Positions 53,161 through 63,049 of a stretch of 64,000 nt of DNA are shown here, piece by piece (within the stretch, counting starts at the first letter, position 1; each line of letters opens with the position of its first letter). A model generated the notes under the pieces. It was not told the DNA's origin. It was given only the letters and a program-made list of their open reading frames with translations, and made no database searches. The position numbers and the translations under genes were made by a program. The DNA comes from Pseudomonas mohnii (GTDB lineage: Bacteria > Pseudomonadota > Gammaproteobacteria > Pseudomonadales > Pseudomonadaceae). Location of the stretch: positions 310,001 through 374,000 of the forward strand of contig NZ_FNRV01000001.1 of NCBI RefSeq assembly GCF_900105115.1. Direction: 5' to 3'.

Positions 53161-53517
53161 TCAGCCGGAAATGCACTCGGTGGCAGCGTCGCGCACATCC
53201 CGTGGGCGCAGGGGCACGTTGGAAATACGCTCATGCAGCTTGATACTGCTGCCGCCGGAGCGATGTTCGATATCGAACACGGCCGCCGGCCCGGACGAGA
53301 ACTTCTGCGGCACGATGACTCGAACGTCCTCTTTATGCGTTTCTATCTGCAAGGCACCACGGCTGCTGGCGAGCTTTTCGCTCAGGCATTGCGCGTACTC
53401 ATGGGGCTTCTTGCCTGAAATCACGTTCATGGTGGGCAGGGTCTCGCTGATCTCCGCGACACTTGCACACCCACTGATTGCCAGAAACAACGGCAGGACC
53501 CACGCACCCCACTTCAT
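53161..53517 (-). CDS. Hypothetical lipoprotein (118 aa)
   Basis: 118 residues from ATG 53517 after TTGGAGG. Signal MKWGAWVLPLFLAISGC with lipobox ISGC (Cys17). The mature part (YAQCLSEKLASSRGALQIETHKEDVRVIVPQKFSSGPAAVFDIEHRSGGSSIKLHERI...CISG) has a Cys pair and a beta-rich pattern. No known family recognised. It is one of several small envelope proteins in this stretch. Confidence 0.72.
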   Translation of the reverse strand: MKWGAWVLPLFLAISGCASVAEISETLPTMNVISGKKPHEYAQCLSEKLASSRGALQIETHKEDVRVIVPQKFSSGPAAVFDIEHRSGGSSIKLHERISNVPLRPRDVRDAATECISG

Positions 53518-53729
53518 ATAAAACCTCCAATAAAGACCCTCCGACAGCAAAGACGCTGTTTTTCTCCAAGGCACACTGCATTTAATGCCCAAGGATTGCC
53601 CGATATCGGTTTTTTATTGCCAAATCGGACCTCAACGACCCGATAATAACGCCTGCGGGCTGATAAACTGCGCCAATCGCCCATTGCTATCGTTTTGATT
53701 TTGTAGAAAAAGCCCTTCTGGAGGCGCCC

Positions 53730-54032
53730 ATGAAATTTATACACCAGCGCGAGCACCTCAACGAAGACGACATCGTCGTCATCCAATGCTCCCAAATGTG
53801 CAACATCCGCTTGATGAACGACGCCAACTTCCGCAGCTTCAAGAATGGCGGCCGTCATACCTACCACGGTGGCGCGTTCGACACCTTTCCGGCCCGCATC
53901 ACCGCGCCGAGCACCGGTTTCTGGAACATCACCATCGACACGGTCAACCGCCGGGCGATCAGCGTGACCCGTAAACCGACCCTGACTCATTCAATCAAAA
54001 TCATCCGCCGCACCAGCTCGAAATTGAGCTGA
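53730..54032 (+). CDS. DUF1883 family protein (100 aa)
   Basis: 100 residues. MKFIHQREHLNEDDIVVIQCSQMCNIRLMNDANFRSFKNGGRHTYHGGAFDTFPARITAPSTGFWNITID is characteristic of DUF1883, a small beta-sandwich protein; in some proteins this domain is fused to TIR domains. Function unknown. Start ATG 53730 follows TGGAGG. The 58-aa gene follows 29 bases later in the same direction. Confidence 0.82.
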   Translation: MKFIHQREHLNEDDIVVIQCSQMCNIRLMNDANFRSFKNGGRHTYHGGAFDTFPARITAPSTGFWNITIDTVNRRAISVTRKPTLTHSIKIIRRTSSKLS

Positions 54033-54061
54033 GTGACGCCCCAGTCCGCACACAGACAGGT

Positions 54062-54238
54062 ATGACCGTGGCCCAAACGACCAAATACGTCATCAAATAC
54101 AAGCTTAACGGCGAACGTCGCTTCGAGTTCGCCCAGCTTGAAAACGGCACGGCAGAAGAAGCCAAAGCCGCGCTGGAAGCCATTCACGGCCAGAGCGAAG
54201 ACGTCATCAGCGAGATCAGCGTCAGCAAAGCGCTGTAA
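54062..54238 (+). CDS. Small protein of 58 aa downstream of the DUF1883 gene
   Basis: 58 residues from ATG 54062 to TAA 54236-54238, too short for many gene finders. The product reads MTVAQTTKYVIKYKLNGE then RRFEFAQLENGTAEEAKAALEAIHG and ends ISEISVSKAL, a plausible beta-alpha-beta domain with Pseudomonas codon bias and an AGACAGGT ribosome site. It lies in tandem with the DUF1883 gene. Function unknown. Confidence 0.68.
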   Translation: MTVAQTTKYVIKYKLNGERRFEFAQLENGTAEEAKAALEAIHGQSEDVISEISVSKAL

Positions 54239-54368
54239 CACCCTGTGGAGCGGCAACATGGATGTCTGCTCCCGGCGTTGATCATTCGCGTCATGGCATC
54301 CCTCGCCTGCCCAGCGAAAGAAAACGGCATACCCCAGGCATTATTTCCACAATGCATCATGGATCACC

Positions 54369-55034
54369 ATGAACCCGACCACCCTTGATCTGTTCGCCGA
54401 CGCGGAACCCGTGCAGCAACCCCGGCGCGAGCAGATCGGCGAACAGTCATACGTATTGAGAGGCTTTGCCCTGCCCTGGCTGGAACGTTTGCTGCCGGCA
54501 CTCGAGGCTGTGCTGGCTGCGGCACCGTTTCGGCAGATGATCACGCCGGGCGGGTTTACCATGTCGGTCGCCCTGAGCAGTTGTGGCGCCTTGGGCTGGA
54601 CCACTGACCGCAGCGGTTATCGCTACACGCACCACGATCCGCAGACAGGCCAGCCGTGGCCGGACATGCCGGAGATTTTCTTGCAGTTGGCCCAGGCCGC
54701 CGCGCAAGAGGCTGGTTTCAGCGAGTTTCTCCCCGACTCCTGCCTGATCAACCGATACCTCCCGGGGGCGAAAATGTCTTTGCATCAGGACAAAAACGAA
54801 TGCACCTACGCCGCGCCGATCGTCTCGGTATCGCTCGGCTTGCCGGCGATGTTCCTGTTCGGTGGTTTTGAACGCGGCGATAAAAGCCAGCGTGTCCCGC
54901 TGCTGCACGGCGACATCGTGGTCTGGGGCGGCGTCGATCGCTTGCGCTATCACGGTGTCCTGCCCATCAAGGAAGGCCAGCATTCACTGCTGGGTGAACA
55001 GAGGATCAACTTCACCTTCCGCACGGCGGGATGA
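54369..55034 (+). CDS. alkB: DNA oxidative demethylase AlkB
   Basis: 221 residues, Fe(II)/2-oxoglutarate dioxygenase. Iron ligands are H139 and D141 (LHQDKNE) and H195 (LRYHGV); 2-oxoglutarate is bound by R212 and R218 (RINFTFR). YTHHDPQTGQPWPDMP and LINRYLPGAKMSLHQD are typical AlkB segments. It repairs 1-methyladenine and 3-methylcytosine. It precedes ada by 87 bases in the same direction, forming an alkylation-repair cluster. Confidence 0.96.
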   Translation: MNPTTLDLFADAEPVQQPRREQIGEQSYVLRGFALPWLERLLPALEAVLAAAPFRQMITPGGFTMSVALSSCGALGWTTDRSGYRYTHHDPQTGQPWPDMPEIFLQLAQAAAQEAGFSEFLPDSCLINRYLPGAKMSLHQDKNECTYAAPIVSVSLGLPAMFLFGGFERGDKSQRVPLLHGDIVVWGGVDRLRYHGVLPIKEGQHSLLGEQRINFTFRTAG

Positions 55035-55121
55035 ACCTGTCGAATTTGACCGCAAGCACCGGAGTGTGACGGCACGCCGACGTGGTTAATCTGCCGTAAA
55101 CAGGCCAACGGACTTCCCGCC

Positions 55122-56186
55122 ATGACAAGCCATACGACAAAAAACACCGCTGAACACGACCCCCGCTGGGCCGCCGTCGTCGCTCGCGACCCGCACGCCG
55201 ATGGGCAATTTGTCTATGCCGTGAAAACCACCGGCATCTACTGCAATCCCAGTAGCCTGGCGCGCTTGCCGAAACCGCAGAATGTCGAGTTCTTCGACAC
55301 GGCCGAACAGGCACAAGCAGCAGGTTATCGTCCGAGCAAACGCGTGGCGAAGGATCAAAGCGCCGTGGCCGCGCAGCATGCCGCCACCGTGGCCGCTGCT
55401 TGCCGGCAGATCGAAAGCGCGGAAACGCTCCCGGCCTTGAACGAACTGGCCGAAACAGCGGGACTGAGCAGTTTTCACTTTCATCGTGTGTTCAAGGCTG
55501 TCACCGGCCTGACGCCCAGGGGTTACGCCGCTGCCCATCGTTCCCGCAGGGTTCGGGAGTGTTTGACGGATGGCGGTTCGGTAACCGACGCGCTGTACGA
55601 CGCCGGCTTCAACTCCAACAGCCGTTTTTATGAAACGGCGGATCAAGTTCTGGGCATGAAACCTGCGGATTATCGCGCGGCCGGCCAGAACAACGACATT
55701 TGGTTTGCCGTCGGCCAATGTTCCCTGGGCGCGATTCTGGTGGCGCAGAGTGAACGCGGGGTTTGCGCCATTCTGCTGGGGGACGATCCGCAGCAGCTGG
55801 TGCGCGATCTGCAGGACAAGTTCCGGCGCGCCAATCTGATCGGTGCCGATCAAGACTTCGAGCAATTGATCGCCAGGGTTGTGGGTTTCATCGAGGCCCC
55901 GGCGCTGGGCCTGGACTTGCCTCTGGACGTGCGTGGCACGGCGTTTCAGGAGCGGGTCTGGCAAGCCCTGCGGGACATTCCCGTCGGCAGCACGGCCAGC
56001 TACGCCGATATCGCCCGGCAAATCGGCGCGCCAAAAGCCGTTCGCGCGGTGGCTCAAGCCTGTGGCGCGAACAGCCTGGCGGTAGCGATTCCCTGCCACC
56101 GCGTGGTGCGCAGCGATGGCAATCTGTCGGGGTATCGCTGGGGCGTGGAACGCAAGCGGCAGTTGCTGGAACGGGAAGCGCAGTAA
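55122..56186 (+). CDS. ada: Ada regulator/O6-methylguanine methyltransferase with a degraded zinc site
   Basis: 354 residues. The N-terminal Ada domain aligns with E. coli, but of the four zinc cysteines only C41 remains (TTGIYCNPSS); the others are S45, S72 and V75 (GYRPSKRV). The AraC-type HTH (about 95-185) and the methyltransferase domain are intact, with IPCHRVVRSDGN (nucleophile C325) and the usual GSTASYADIARQIGAPKAVRAVAQACG. So repair of O6-methylguanine is probably kept, while phosphotriester sensing by the N-domain is doubtful. Located after alkB. Confidence 0.93.
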   Translation: MTSHTTKNTAEHDPRWAAVVARDPHADGQFVYAVKTTGIYCNPSSLARLPKPQNVEFFDTAEQAQAAGYRPSKRVAKDQSAVAAQHAATVAAACRQIESAETLPALNELAETAGLSSFHFHRVFKAVTGLTPRGYAAAHRSRRVRECLTDGGSVTDALYDAGFNSNSRFYETADQVLGMKPADYRAAGQNNDIWFAVGQCSLGAILVAQSERGVCAILLGDDPQQLVRDLQDKFRRANLIGADQDFEQLIARVVGFIEAPALGLDLPLDVRGTAFQERVWQALRDIPVGSTASYADIARQIGAPKAVRAVAQACGANSLAVAIPCHRVVRSDGNLSGYRWGVERKRQLLEREAQ

Positions 56187-56262
56187 CGGCAAACACGGCG
56201 GTAGATCCTGCAGGGCAACGCGCTCCCATACGGGATCTGCCGCAGGCTGCACGGCTGGTTTG

Positions 56263-57246
56263 TCAGCGATTGACGTCGACGACAACCCTGCCCCGCAGTT
56301 GGCCGGCGAGCAAGCGTGGCGCCGCTTCAATCGCTTCGCTCAACCCGATTTCGTGGCTGATCAGTGGCAACAGGTCAAAGTCCAGATCCCGGGCCAGACG
56401 ATTCCACGCCTCGACCCGCTTGGCTTTGGGTTGCGTCACGCTGTTGATGCCCGCCAGGGTCACGCCACGCAAGATGAACGGCGCGACAGAGGCCGGGAAG
56501 TCCATGCCCTGGGCCAGACCGCAGGCAGCGACCGTACCGTTGGCCTTGGTGCTCGCGCAGGCATTGGCCAGGGTGTGACTGCCGACCGAATCGATGACCG
56601 CGGCCCAGCGCTCCTTCGCCAGGGGCTTGCCCGGCTCGGACAGCGTGGCGCGGTCGATGATTTCGCTGGCCCCCAGTTGCTTGAGGTAGTCGTGTTCCGA
56701 AGTACGGCCGGTGGACGCCACCACGCGATAACCCAGTTTGCTCAATAGCGCGATAGCGAAACTGCCTACGCCGCCATTAGCGCCCGTCACCAGGATTTCG
56801 CCTTGCTCGGGCGTCACGCCGTTATGCTCCAGCGCGAGGATGCACAGCATGGCCGTGTAGCCCGCCGTGCCGATGGCCATCGCCTGGGCGGCGGTAAACG
56901 CCTTGGGCAGCGGAATCAGCCAGTCGCCATTCAGGCGTGCCTTCTGCGCCAGGCCGCCCCAATGCCCCTCACCAACCCCCCAGCCATTGAGCAGGACGTT
57001 GTCACCCACCTTGTAGTCCGGATGCCCGCTGACTTCGACAGTGCCCGCCAGATCGATCCCTGGCACCATCGGGAATTTTCGCACCACCGGGCTACTACCG
57101 GTGATCGCCAGGCCGTCCTTGAAATTCAGCGTGCTGTAGGCGACACGTACAGTCACATCGCCCTCGGGCAATTGGTCGTCATGGATCTGCTGCAGTGTGG
57201 CCCGGTAACCGCTGTCGTCTTTCTCGATCAAAATACCTTGGAACAT
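56263..57246 (-). CDS. acuI: Acryloyl-CoA reductase-like zinc-free MDR oxidoreductase (AcuI/YhdH type)
   Basis: 327 residues of medium-chain reductase fold without structural zinc. The order [40 protein letters not shown]..., [22 protein letters not shown], the NADPH motif [22 protein letters not shown] and the end [15 protein letters not shown] are the YhdH/AcuI pattern. It reduces acryloyl-CoA or related enones with NADPH. Start ATG 57246. Single-gene unit. Confidence 0.88.
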   Translation of the reverse strand: [327 protein letters not shown]

Positions 57247-57560
57247 GACTGTCTCCTGGTGTGATTATTTGTTGTGGCTTGAATTAAATACCACATCGCA
57301 AAAAAATGCCGCATTCGACTTTAAGCCAATCGATAAAACCTCGGGGCCTTTCCATGACCTGCGGCGATGCTTTTTCCGGTGGTCAGGTCGGCTGGCCCCG
57401 CCCGCCGCGAACCGCTGCCGGGCCCATCGCTCACTTGGCGCCGCTGGCGGGCTGCTTCGCCGCTGATTCAGCGTCAAACAAGACTGGCCTCGGGACAGTC
57501 ATTGCTGCTACAAAACCGCTTGAACCGCCCTGCCCGGTTTCAACGTCGGAGACCTCAAAA
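57247..57560. other. 314-base gap between the AcuI-like gene and the nitronate monooxygenase gene
   Basis: The frame of the monooxygenase is open for 85 codons upstream of its ATG, but the translation has no family similarity and the GGAGACC ribosome site fits ATG 57561. The left third is A/T-rich and may hold the divergent promoters. No repeat or gene was recognised. Confidence 0.5.
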
Positions 57561-58625
57561 ATGAGCCCATGGCCAGACACCCGTATTCTTGATCTGTTCG
57601 GGATCGAGCTGCCCGTTATTCAAGCCCCCATGGCCGGTGCCACCCAGTCATCCATGGTGATTGCGGCAAGCAATGCCGGCGGCCTGGGCTCGATGCCCGC
57701 CGCCATGCTGAGCATCGAGCAATTACGCGCCGAGTTGACGACCATTCGTCAACACAGCTCACGCCCGTTCAACGTCAACTTCTTCTGTCACCAGCCGCCG
57801 GCTGCCGATGAGCAACGCGCGCGTGACTGGAAAAACCTGCTGGAACCCTATTACCGGGAGTTGGGCGTCGACTTTGATGCGCCGACGCCGGTGTCCAACC
57901 GCGCGCCCTTCGATGTCGCGGCCTGTGAGGTGATCGAAGCGTTTCGCCCCGAAGTGGTCAGTTTTCACTTTGGCCTGCCGGAAAAATCCTTGCTGGATCG
58001 GGTAAAAGCCACCGGGGCAAAGGTGGTGTCTTCGGCCACCACCGTCGAAGAGGCCATCTGGCTTGAACACCATGGCTGCGACGCGATCATCGCCATGGGT
58101 TACGAGGCAGGAGGACATCGCGGAATGTTTCTCAGTGATGACCTGAGCAGCCAGGTCGGGATCTTTGCCCTGGTGCCGCAAGTCGTCGATGCGGTGCAAG
58201 TACCCGTGATTGCCGCTGGCGGCATTGCCGACGCGCGAGGTGTCGCGGCAGCCTTCATGTTGGGCGCTTCGGCGGTGCAAGTGGGTACAGCCTATCTGTT
58301 TACGTCGGAAGCCAAGGTCAGTGCGTCTCATCACCAGGCGTTGCGTACGGCCCGGGAGAGCGAGACCGCCGTCACCAACATTTTCACCGGGCGCCCGGCG
58401 CGCGGCATCCTCAATCGGGTCATGCGTGAACTGGGGCCGATGAGCGACAAGGCACCGGCCTTTCCCCTCGCTGGCGGCGCGTTGATGCCTTTGCGGGCGA
58501 AGGACGAAGCGGATTTCAGCAATCTCTGGGCCGGACAGGCATTCCCTTTGGGTGTGGAAATGACCACGGCAGCGTTGACCCGGCGACTTGCTGAAGAAGG
58601 GTTGGCGAAATTGCTTGGGCGCTGA
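57561..58625 (+). CDS. Nitronate monooxygenase / 2-nitropropane dioxygenase family
   Basis: 354 residues, FMN TIM barrel. LFGIELPVIQAPMAGATQ, PFNVNFFCHQPP, GYEAGGHRG with the catalytic His, VPVIAAGGIADARGVAAAFMLGASAVQVGTAYLF and NIFTGRPARG are the class I nitronate monooxygenase motifs. It detoxifies propionate-3-nitronate or similar compounds. ATG 57561 after CGGAGACC. Ends 140 bases before the ModE box of modA. Confidence 0.9.
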   Translation: MSPWPDTRILDLFGIELPVIQAPMAGATQSSMVIAASNAGGLGSMPAAMLSIEQLRAELTTIRQHSSRPFNVNFFCHQPPAADEQRARDWKNLLEPYYRELGVDFDAPTPVSNRAPFDVAACEVIEAFRPEVVSFHFGLPEKSLLDRVKATGAKVVSSATTVEEAIWLEHHGCDAIIAMGYEAGGHRGMFLSDDLSSQVGIFALVPQVVDAVQVPVIAAGGIADARGVAAAFMLGASAVQVGTAYLFTSEAKVSASHHQALRTARESETAVTNIFTGRPARGILNRVMRELGPMSDKAPAFPLAGGALMPLRAKDEADFSNLWAGQAFPLGVEMTTAALTRRLAEEGLAKLLGR

Positions 58626-58704
58626 CGATTCCTCAAGCCAACACAAACCTGTGGTGAAGGGGGCTTGCCACAGTCCAATGCCCCAAGTTCCGTTTGCAGG
58701 CATT

Positions 58705-58730
58705 TCGCTATATATTCTGATATATAGCGT
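58705..58730 (+). promoter_or_regulatory. ModE box upstream of modA
   Basis: CGCTATATA (58706-58714), TTCTGA, TATATAGCG (58721-58729): a perfect 9-base dyad equal to the ModE consensus half-sites with 6-base spacing, 37 bases before the modA start. Molybdate-loaded ModE should repress the operon here. Confidence 0.92.
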
Positions 58731-58745
58731 TACCCCTCTATGTAA

Positions 58746-59534
<789 letters not shown>

Positions 59535-60215
59535 ATGACGCTATCGAGTGCCGATTTTTCCGCCATCTGGCTGACCCTGAAACTGGCGTCCCTGACGACC
59601 GTCATCCTGCTGGTGATCGGCACTCCGATAGCGTTGTGGCTCTCGCGCACCCAATCCTGGCTGCGCGGCCCGGTCGGGGCGATCGTCGCCCTGCCCCTGG
59701 TGCTGCCGCCCACGGTGATCGGTTTTTATCTGTTGCTGGCGCTGGGCCCGAACGGCTTTGTCGGCCACTTCACCCAATCGCTGGGGCTGGGCACTCTGAC
59801 CTTCAGTTTCGCAGGGTTGGTCATCGGCTCGGTGCTGTACTCGATGCCGTTTGTGGTCCAGCCCCTGCAAAACGCTTTTTCCGCCATCGGCACCCGCCCG
59901 CTGGAGGTGGCCGCGACCCTGCGCGCCAATCCCTGGGACAGTTTTTTCAGCGTAACCCTGCCGCTGGCCCGTCCCGGCTTCATCACCGCCGCCATCCTCG
60001 GCTTCGCCCACACGGTCGGCGAATTCGGCGTGGTGCTGATGATCGGCGGCAACATTCCCGATAAAACCCGAGTGGTCTCGGTGCAGATCTACGACCACGT
60101 CGAAGCCATGGAATACGCCCAGGCCCATTGGCTGGCCGGGGCCATGCTGGTGTTCTCCTTTGCGGTGTTGCTGGCGCTGTACTCCAGCCGTAAAACCAAA
60201 GCCGGCTGGAGCTGA
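59535..60215 (+). CDS. modB: Molybdate ABC transporter permease
   Basis: 226 residues with five membrane segments. The permease EAA loop is [32 protein letters not shown] and the start [37 protein letters not shown] is typical ModB. Begins at the base after the modA stop; modC starts 3 bases after its end. Membrane channel for molybdate. Confidence 0.97.
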   Translation: MTLSSADFSAIWLTLKLASLTTVILLVIGTPIALWLSRTQSWLRGPVGAIVALPLVLPPTVIGFYLLLALGPNGFVGHFTQSLGLGTLTFSFAGLVIGSVLYSMPFVVQPLQNAFSAIGTRPLEVAATLRANPWDSFFSVTLPLARPGFITAAILGFAHTVGEFGVVLMIGGNIPDKTRVVSVQIYDHVEAMEYAQAHWLAGAMLVFSFAVLLALYSSRKTKAGWS

Positions 60216-60218
60216 CCG

Positions 60219-61298
60219 ATGATTCAAACGCGCCTGAAATTGAGTTACCCGGGGTTCCACCTCGATGTCGACCTGCAACTGCCCGGCCGTGGTGTCACGG
60301 CACTGTACGGCCATTCCGGCTCCGGCAAGACCACCTGCCTGCGCTGCATCGCCGGTCTGGAAAAGGCCGATCAAGGCTTTATCCAGGTCAACGATGAAGT
60401 CTGGCAGGACAGCGAAAGGAAGATTTTCGTGGCGCCGCACAAGCGGGCCCTGGGTTACGTGTTTCAGGAGGCCAGTCTGTTTACGCATTTGTCGGTGCTG
60501 GCCAACCTGGAGTTCGGGCTCAAACGTATCCCGAAACCGCAGCGTCGGGTCGACATGGCCCACGCAACCGAACTGTTAGGCATCGGCCACCTGCTGGATC
60601 GCCATCCACAACACCTGTCGGGCGGCGAGCGCCAGCGAGTCGGCATCGCTCGCGCGCTGCTCACCAGCCCGAAACTGTTATTGATGGACGAACCGCTGGC
60701 GGCGCTGGACGCCCAGCGCAAAAGCGAAATTCTCCCGTACCTGCAACGACTGCACGACGAACTGGACATCCCGGTGTTGTATGTCAGCCACTCCCAGGAT
60801 GAAGTGGCGCGCCTGGCCGACCACCTCGTCCTGCTGAGCAACGGCAAGGCGCTGGCCAGCGGCCCGATTGGCCAAACCCTGGCGCGCCTGGACTTGCCTC
60901 TGGCGCTGGGCGACGACGCCGGCGTGGTGATTGAGGGGCGCGTCTGTGCCTATGACAGCCACTATCAATTGCTCACCCTGCAACTGCCCGACACGGCCTT
61001 GAACATTCGCGTGGCGCACACGCCAATGGCCACGGGCCAGGCGTTGCGCTGCAAGGTTCAGGCGCGGGATGTCAGCCTGAGCCTGCACAGCGCCGAGCAC
61101 AGCAGCATCCTCAATCTTCTGCCGGTCACTGTGGTCAGCGAGATGGGCGCCGACAATGCCGCCCATGTACTGATCCGTCTCGACGCGGCGGGAACCCCTT
61201 TGTTGGCGCGTATCACCCGCTTCTCCCGCGACCAGTTGAACATCCGTCCCGGCCAGCAACTATGGGCGCAGATCAAAGCCGTGGCGGTGCTCGCGTAA
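60219..61298 (+). CDS. modC: Molybdate ABC transporter ATP-binding protein
   Basis: 359 residues. Walker [10 protein letters not shown] (31-39), ABC signature LSGGE (133-137), Walker B LLLMDEPL (about 154-160) and switch His (YVSHSQDE). The C-terminal region (about 290-355) is a TOBE/Mop-like molybdate-binding domain. It energises ModAB. Last gene of the operon. Confidence 0.97.
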   Translation: MIQTRLKLSYPGFHLDVDLQLPGRGVTALYGHSGSGKTTCLRCIAGLEKADQGFIQVNDEVWQDSERKIFVAPHKRALGYVFQEASLFTHLSVLANLEFGLKRIPKPQRRVDMAHATELLGIGHLLDRHPQHLSGGERQRVGIARALLTSPKLLLMDEPLAALDAQRKSEILPYLQRLHDELDIPVLYVSHSQDEVARLADHLVLLSNGKALASGPIGQTLARLDLPLALGDDAGVVIEGRVCAYDSHYQLLTLQLPDTALNIRVAHTPMATGQALRCKVQARDVSLSLHSAEHSSILNLLPVTVVSEMGADNAAHVLIRLDAAGTPLLARITRFSRDQLNIRPGQQLWAQIKAVAVLA

Positions 61299-61374
61299 AG
61301 GCATTGGCACGACTGAGGCGGCGCGGGGTCAATGCCTTTAACGGCCCCCTGACTCCTCGCCAAGGACAATTGCC

Positions 61375-62394
61375 ATGCCCGATGCGCTGCCGTCCGACCT
61401 GCACTACGTGGATGACACCCAACCCGGAATCCGCCGCAAGAAACAGCGCGGCAAGTTCTGCTATTTCGATCCGGCGGGGCAACGCATCACCGACCCGGAC
61501 GAGATCCGGCGCATCAACGCGCTCGCGGTGCCGCCGGCCTACACCGACGTGTGGATCTGCGCCGACCCGCGCGGGCACCTACAAGCCACCGGCCGTGATG
61601 CCCGGGGCCGCAAGCAGTACCGGTATCACCCACGCTGGCGTGAAGTTCGCGATCTGGACAAGTATTCGCGCCTGCGGGATTTCGGCCTGGCCTTGCCGAA
61701 ACTGCGCAAACAGCTGGAAGCCTTGTTGGCCGCGCCGGGTTTCAGCCGCGACAAGGTCATGGCCACGGTCATCACCTTGCTCGATGCCACGCTGATCCGC
61801 GTCGGCAACACTCAATATGCCCGGGACAACCACTCCTACGGCCTGACCACACTGCGCAACCGGCATGTCGAGATCAACGGCAGTGCGATCCTGTTCCAGT
61901 TTCGTGGCAAGAGTGGCGTCGAACATCAGATCACCGTGAAAGACCGGCGACTGGCACGCATCATCAAGCGCTGCCAGGAGATCCCCGGACAAACCCTGTT
62001 TCAGTACCTCGATGAAAACGGCGAGCGACACAGCATTACCTCGTCCGACGTCAACGCCTACCTGCAAACCCTGACCGGTGCCGACTTCACCGCCAAGGAC
62101 TACCGCACCTGGGCCGGCAGCGCCCTCGCCCTTGCGGTGCTGCGAGAGTTGCAATGGCAACCGGAATCGGAGGCGAAACGGCATGTGGTGGAGATGGTGA
62201 AAAACGTCGCCCGACAGCTGGGCAATACACCGGCGGTGTGCCGCAAGTGCTACATCCATCCGGCGGTGCTCGAAGGCTTTGTGCTGGGTACATTGGCGCA
62301 GTTGCCCAAGCCGCGGATGCGTAAAGGCCTGCGTGCCGAGGAAGTCGGACTGGCCATGTTGCTGGAGAAACTGGTGTCTGAACCGACGAATTGA
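61375..62394 (+). CDS. DNA topoisomerase IB (poxvirus type)
   Basis: 339 residues. N-terminal DNA-clamp domain (GIRRKKQRGKFCYFDPAGQRITDPDEIRRINALAVPPAYTDVWI) and catalytic domain with Arg/Lys motifs (LRNRHVEINGSAILFQFRGKSGVEHQI) and the nucleophile Y293 in CRKCYIHPAVLEGF. It relaxes supercoils without ATP by 3'-phosphotyrosyl cleavage. Occasionally bacterial TopIB genes are considered acquired, but codon use here is like the surroundings. ATG 61375 after CCAAGGAC. Confidence 0.95.
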   Translation: MPDALPSDLHYVDDTQPGIRRKKQRGKFCYFDPAGQRITDPDEIRRINALAVPPAYTDVWICADPRGHLQATGRDARGRKQYRYHPRWREVRDLDKYSRLRDFGLALPKLRKQLEALLAAPGFSRDKVMATVITLLDATLIRVGNTQYARDNHSYGLTTLRNRHVEINGSAILFQFRGKSGVEHQITVKDRRLARIIKRCQEIPGQTLFQYLDENGERHSITSSDVNAYLQTLTGADFTAKDYRTWAGSALALAVLRELQWQPESEAKRHVVEMVKNVARQLGNTPAVCRKCYIHPAVLEGFVLGTLAQLPKPRMRKGLRAEEVGLAMLLEKLVSEPTN

Positions 62395-62405
62395 CTGTCT
62401 ATTTT

Positions 62406-62433
62406 TTGCACGATTGCAAATGACTTCTATAGT
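62406..62433 (+). promoter_or_regulatory. Promoter of the 73-aa gene
   Basis: TTGCAC (62406-62411), 16-base spacer, TATAGT (62428-62433, preceded by C). Predicted start near 62440, 26 bases before ATG 62466. The C before the -10 is compatible with sigma-S recognition. Confidence 0.55.
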
Positions 62434-62465
62434 TGATGTGTAAACGAATCAGCTGCGGTGACGCC

Positions 62466-62687
62466 ATGGAAGACATTTTCGTCGTGAAGCGATGCAACAA
62501 GATCATCATTCATGGCCGCCGGGCCGGAGAAACCGCTCACCCGCCTCCTGACGCCGCCGTCTGGTATCGCATCGCCGATACCCGAACCCACGGCTTCATC
62601 GGTGACGGTTACGATCTCGAGGAAGACGCCCGGCACGTTTGCCGGCAGCTCAATGCAAGGTCACACGTCATGGCCCGTCAAGGCTGA
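62466..62687 (+). CDS. Small hypothetical protein (73 aa)
   Basis: 73 residues: MEDIFVVKRCNKIIIHGRRAGETAHPP... then WYRIADTRTHGFIGDGYDLEEDARHVCRQLNARSH. Basic N-terminal half and an acidic helix. It has a good promoter directly upstream. No family recognised; similar small proteins with WYRI..THG..G.GYDLE are familiar from pseudomonads, but no function can be given. Confidence 0.68.
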   Translation: MEDIFVVKRCNKIIIHGRRAGETAHPPPDAAVWYRIADTRTHGFIGDGYDLEEDARHVCRQLNARSHVMARQG

Positions 62688-62714
62688 TGAGCTCTAGCGT
62701 GCCCTATACGGGTC

Positions 62715-62779
62715 TATACTCAAAGGAGCTGAAGGATCAGCGCCCCACCGGTAGAAAGCTCGCCTCCAGCGGGCTTTTT
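62715..62779 (+). other. Possible short transcript: CTATACT promoter element followed by a terminator-like hairpin
   Basis: CTATACT (62714-62720) is an ideal sigma-S type -10; start expected near 62727. AAGCTCGC (62756-62763) / GCGGGCTT (62769-62776) with one mismatch and a T-run forms a terminator-like hairpin. The interval would give an RNA of about 50 bases, or the hairpin may simply lie in the leader of the 76-aa gene at 62819. Confidence 0.35.
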
Positions 62780-62818
62780 ACTGCCAACTGCCAGGTTTCT
62801 TAAGCGGAGGTGTTTTCC

Positions 62819-63049
62819 ATGTCCGAAAAAGAGTCCATCACCACCCTGCTCACCCTGCTCGACTCGCGCCAGGTTCGTTTGGCTGCGGCGTGCAAGGAAA
62901 TCGCCGACTGGGTCGATCATCAAGGCGGACATCCGACAGCCCTCAGAATTCGTGATCGCCTGAACGACATCGAAAAGGATACGCCGCTGATTCGCAACAC
63001 CCTGTCTTCGCTCAAACCTGTCGAGCGTCCCCTGCCACGGTTCAGATGA
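62819..63049 (+). CDS. Small hypothetical protein (76 aa)
   Basis: 76 residues from ATG 62819 after GCGGAGG. Mostly helical: SEKESITTLLTLLDSRQVRLAAACKEIADWVDHQGGHPTALRIRDRLNDIEKDTPLIRNTLSSLK. It looks like a small alpha-helical bundle. No family recognised. A sigma-S-like -10 and a hairpin lie upstream, suggesting stationary-phase or attenuated expression. Confidence 0.72.
   Translation: MSEKESITTLLTLLDSRQVRLAAACKEIADWVDHQGGHPTALRIRDRLNDIEKDTPLIRNTLSSLKPVERPLPRFR

Noticed and set aside
57306-57560. N-terminal extension of the nitronate monooxygenase
   Set aside because: Open by chance; no family similarity and a good ribosome site at ATG 57561.
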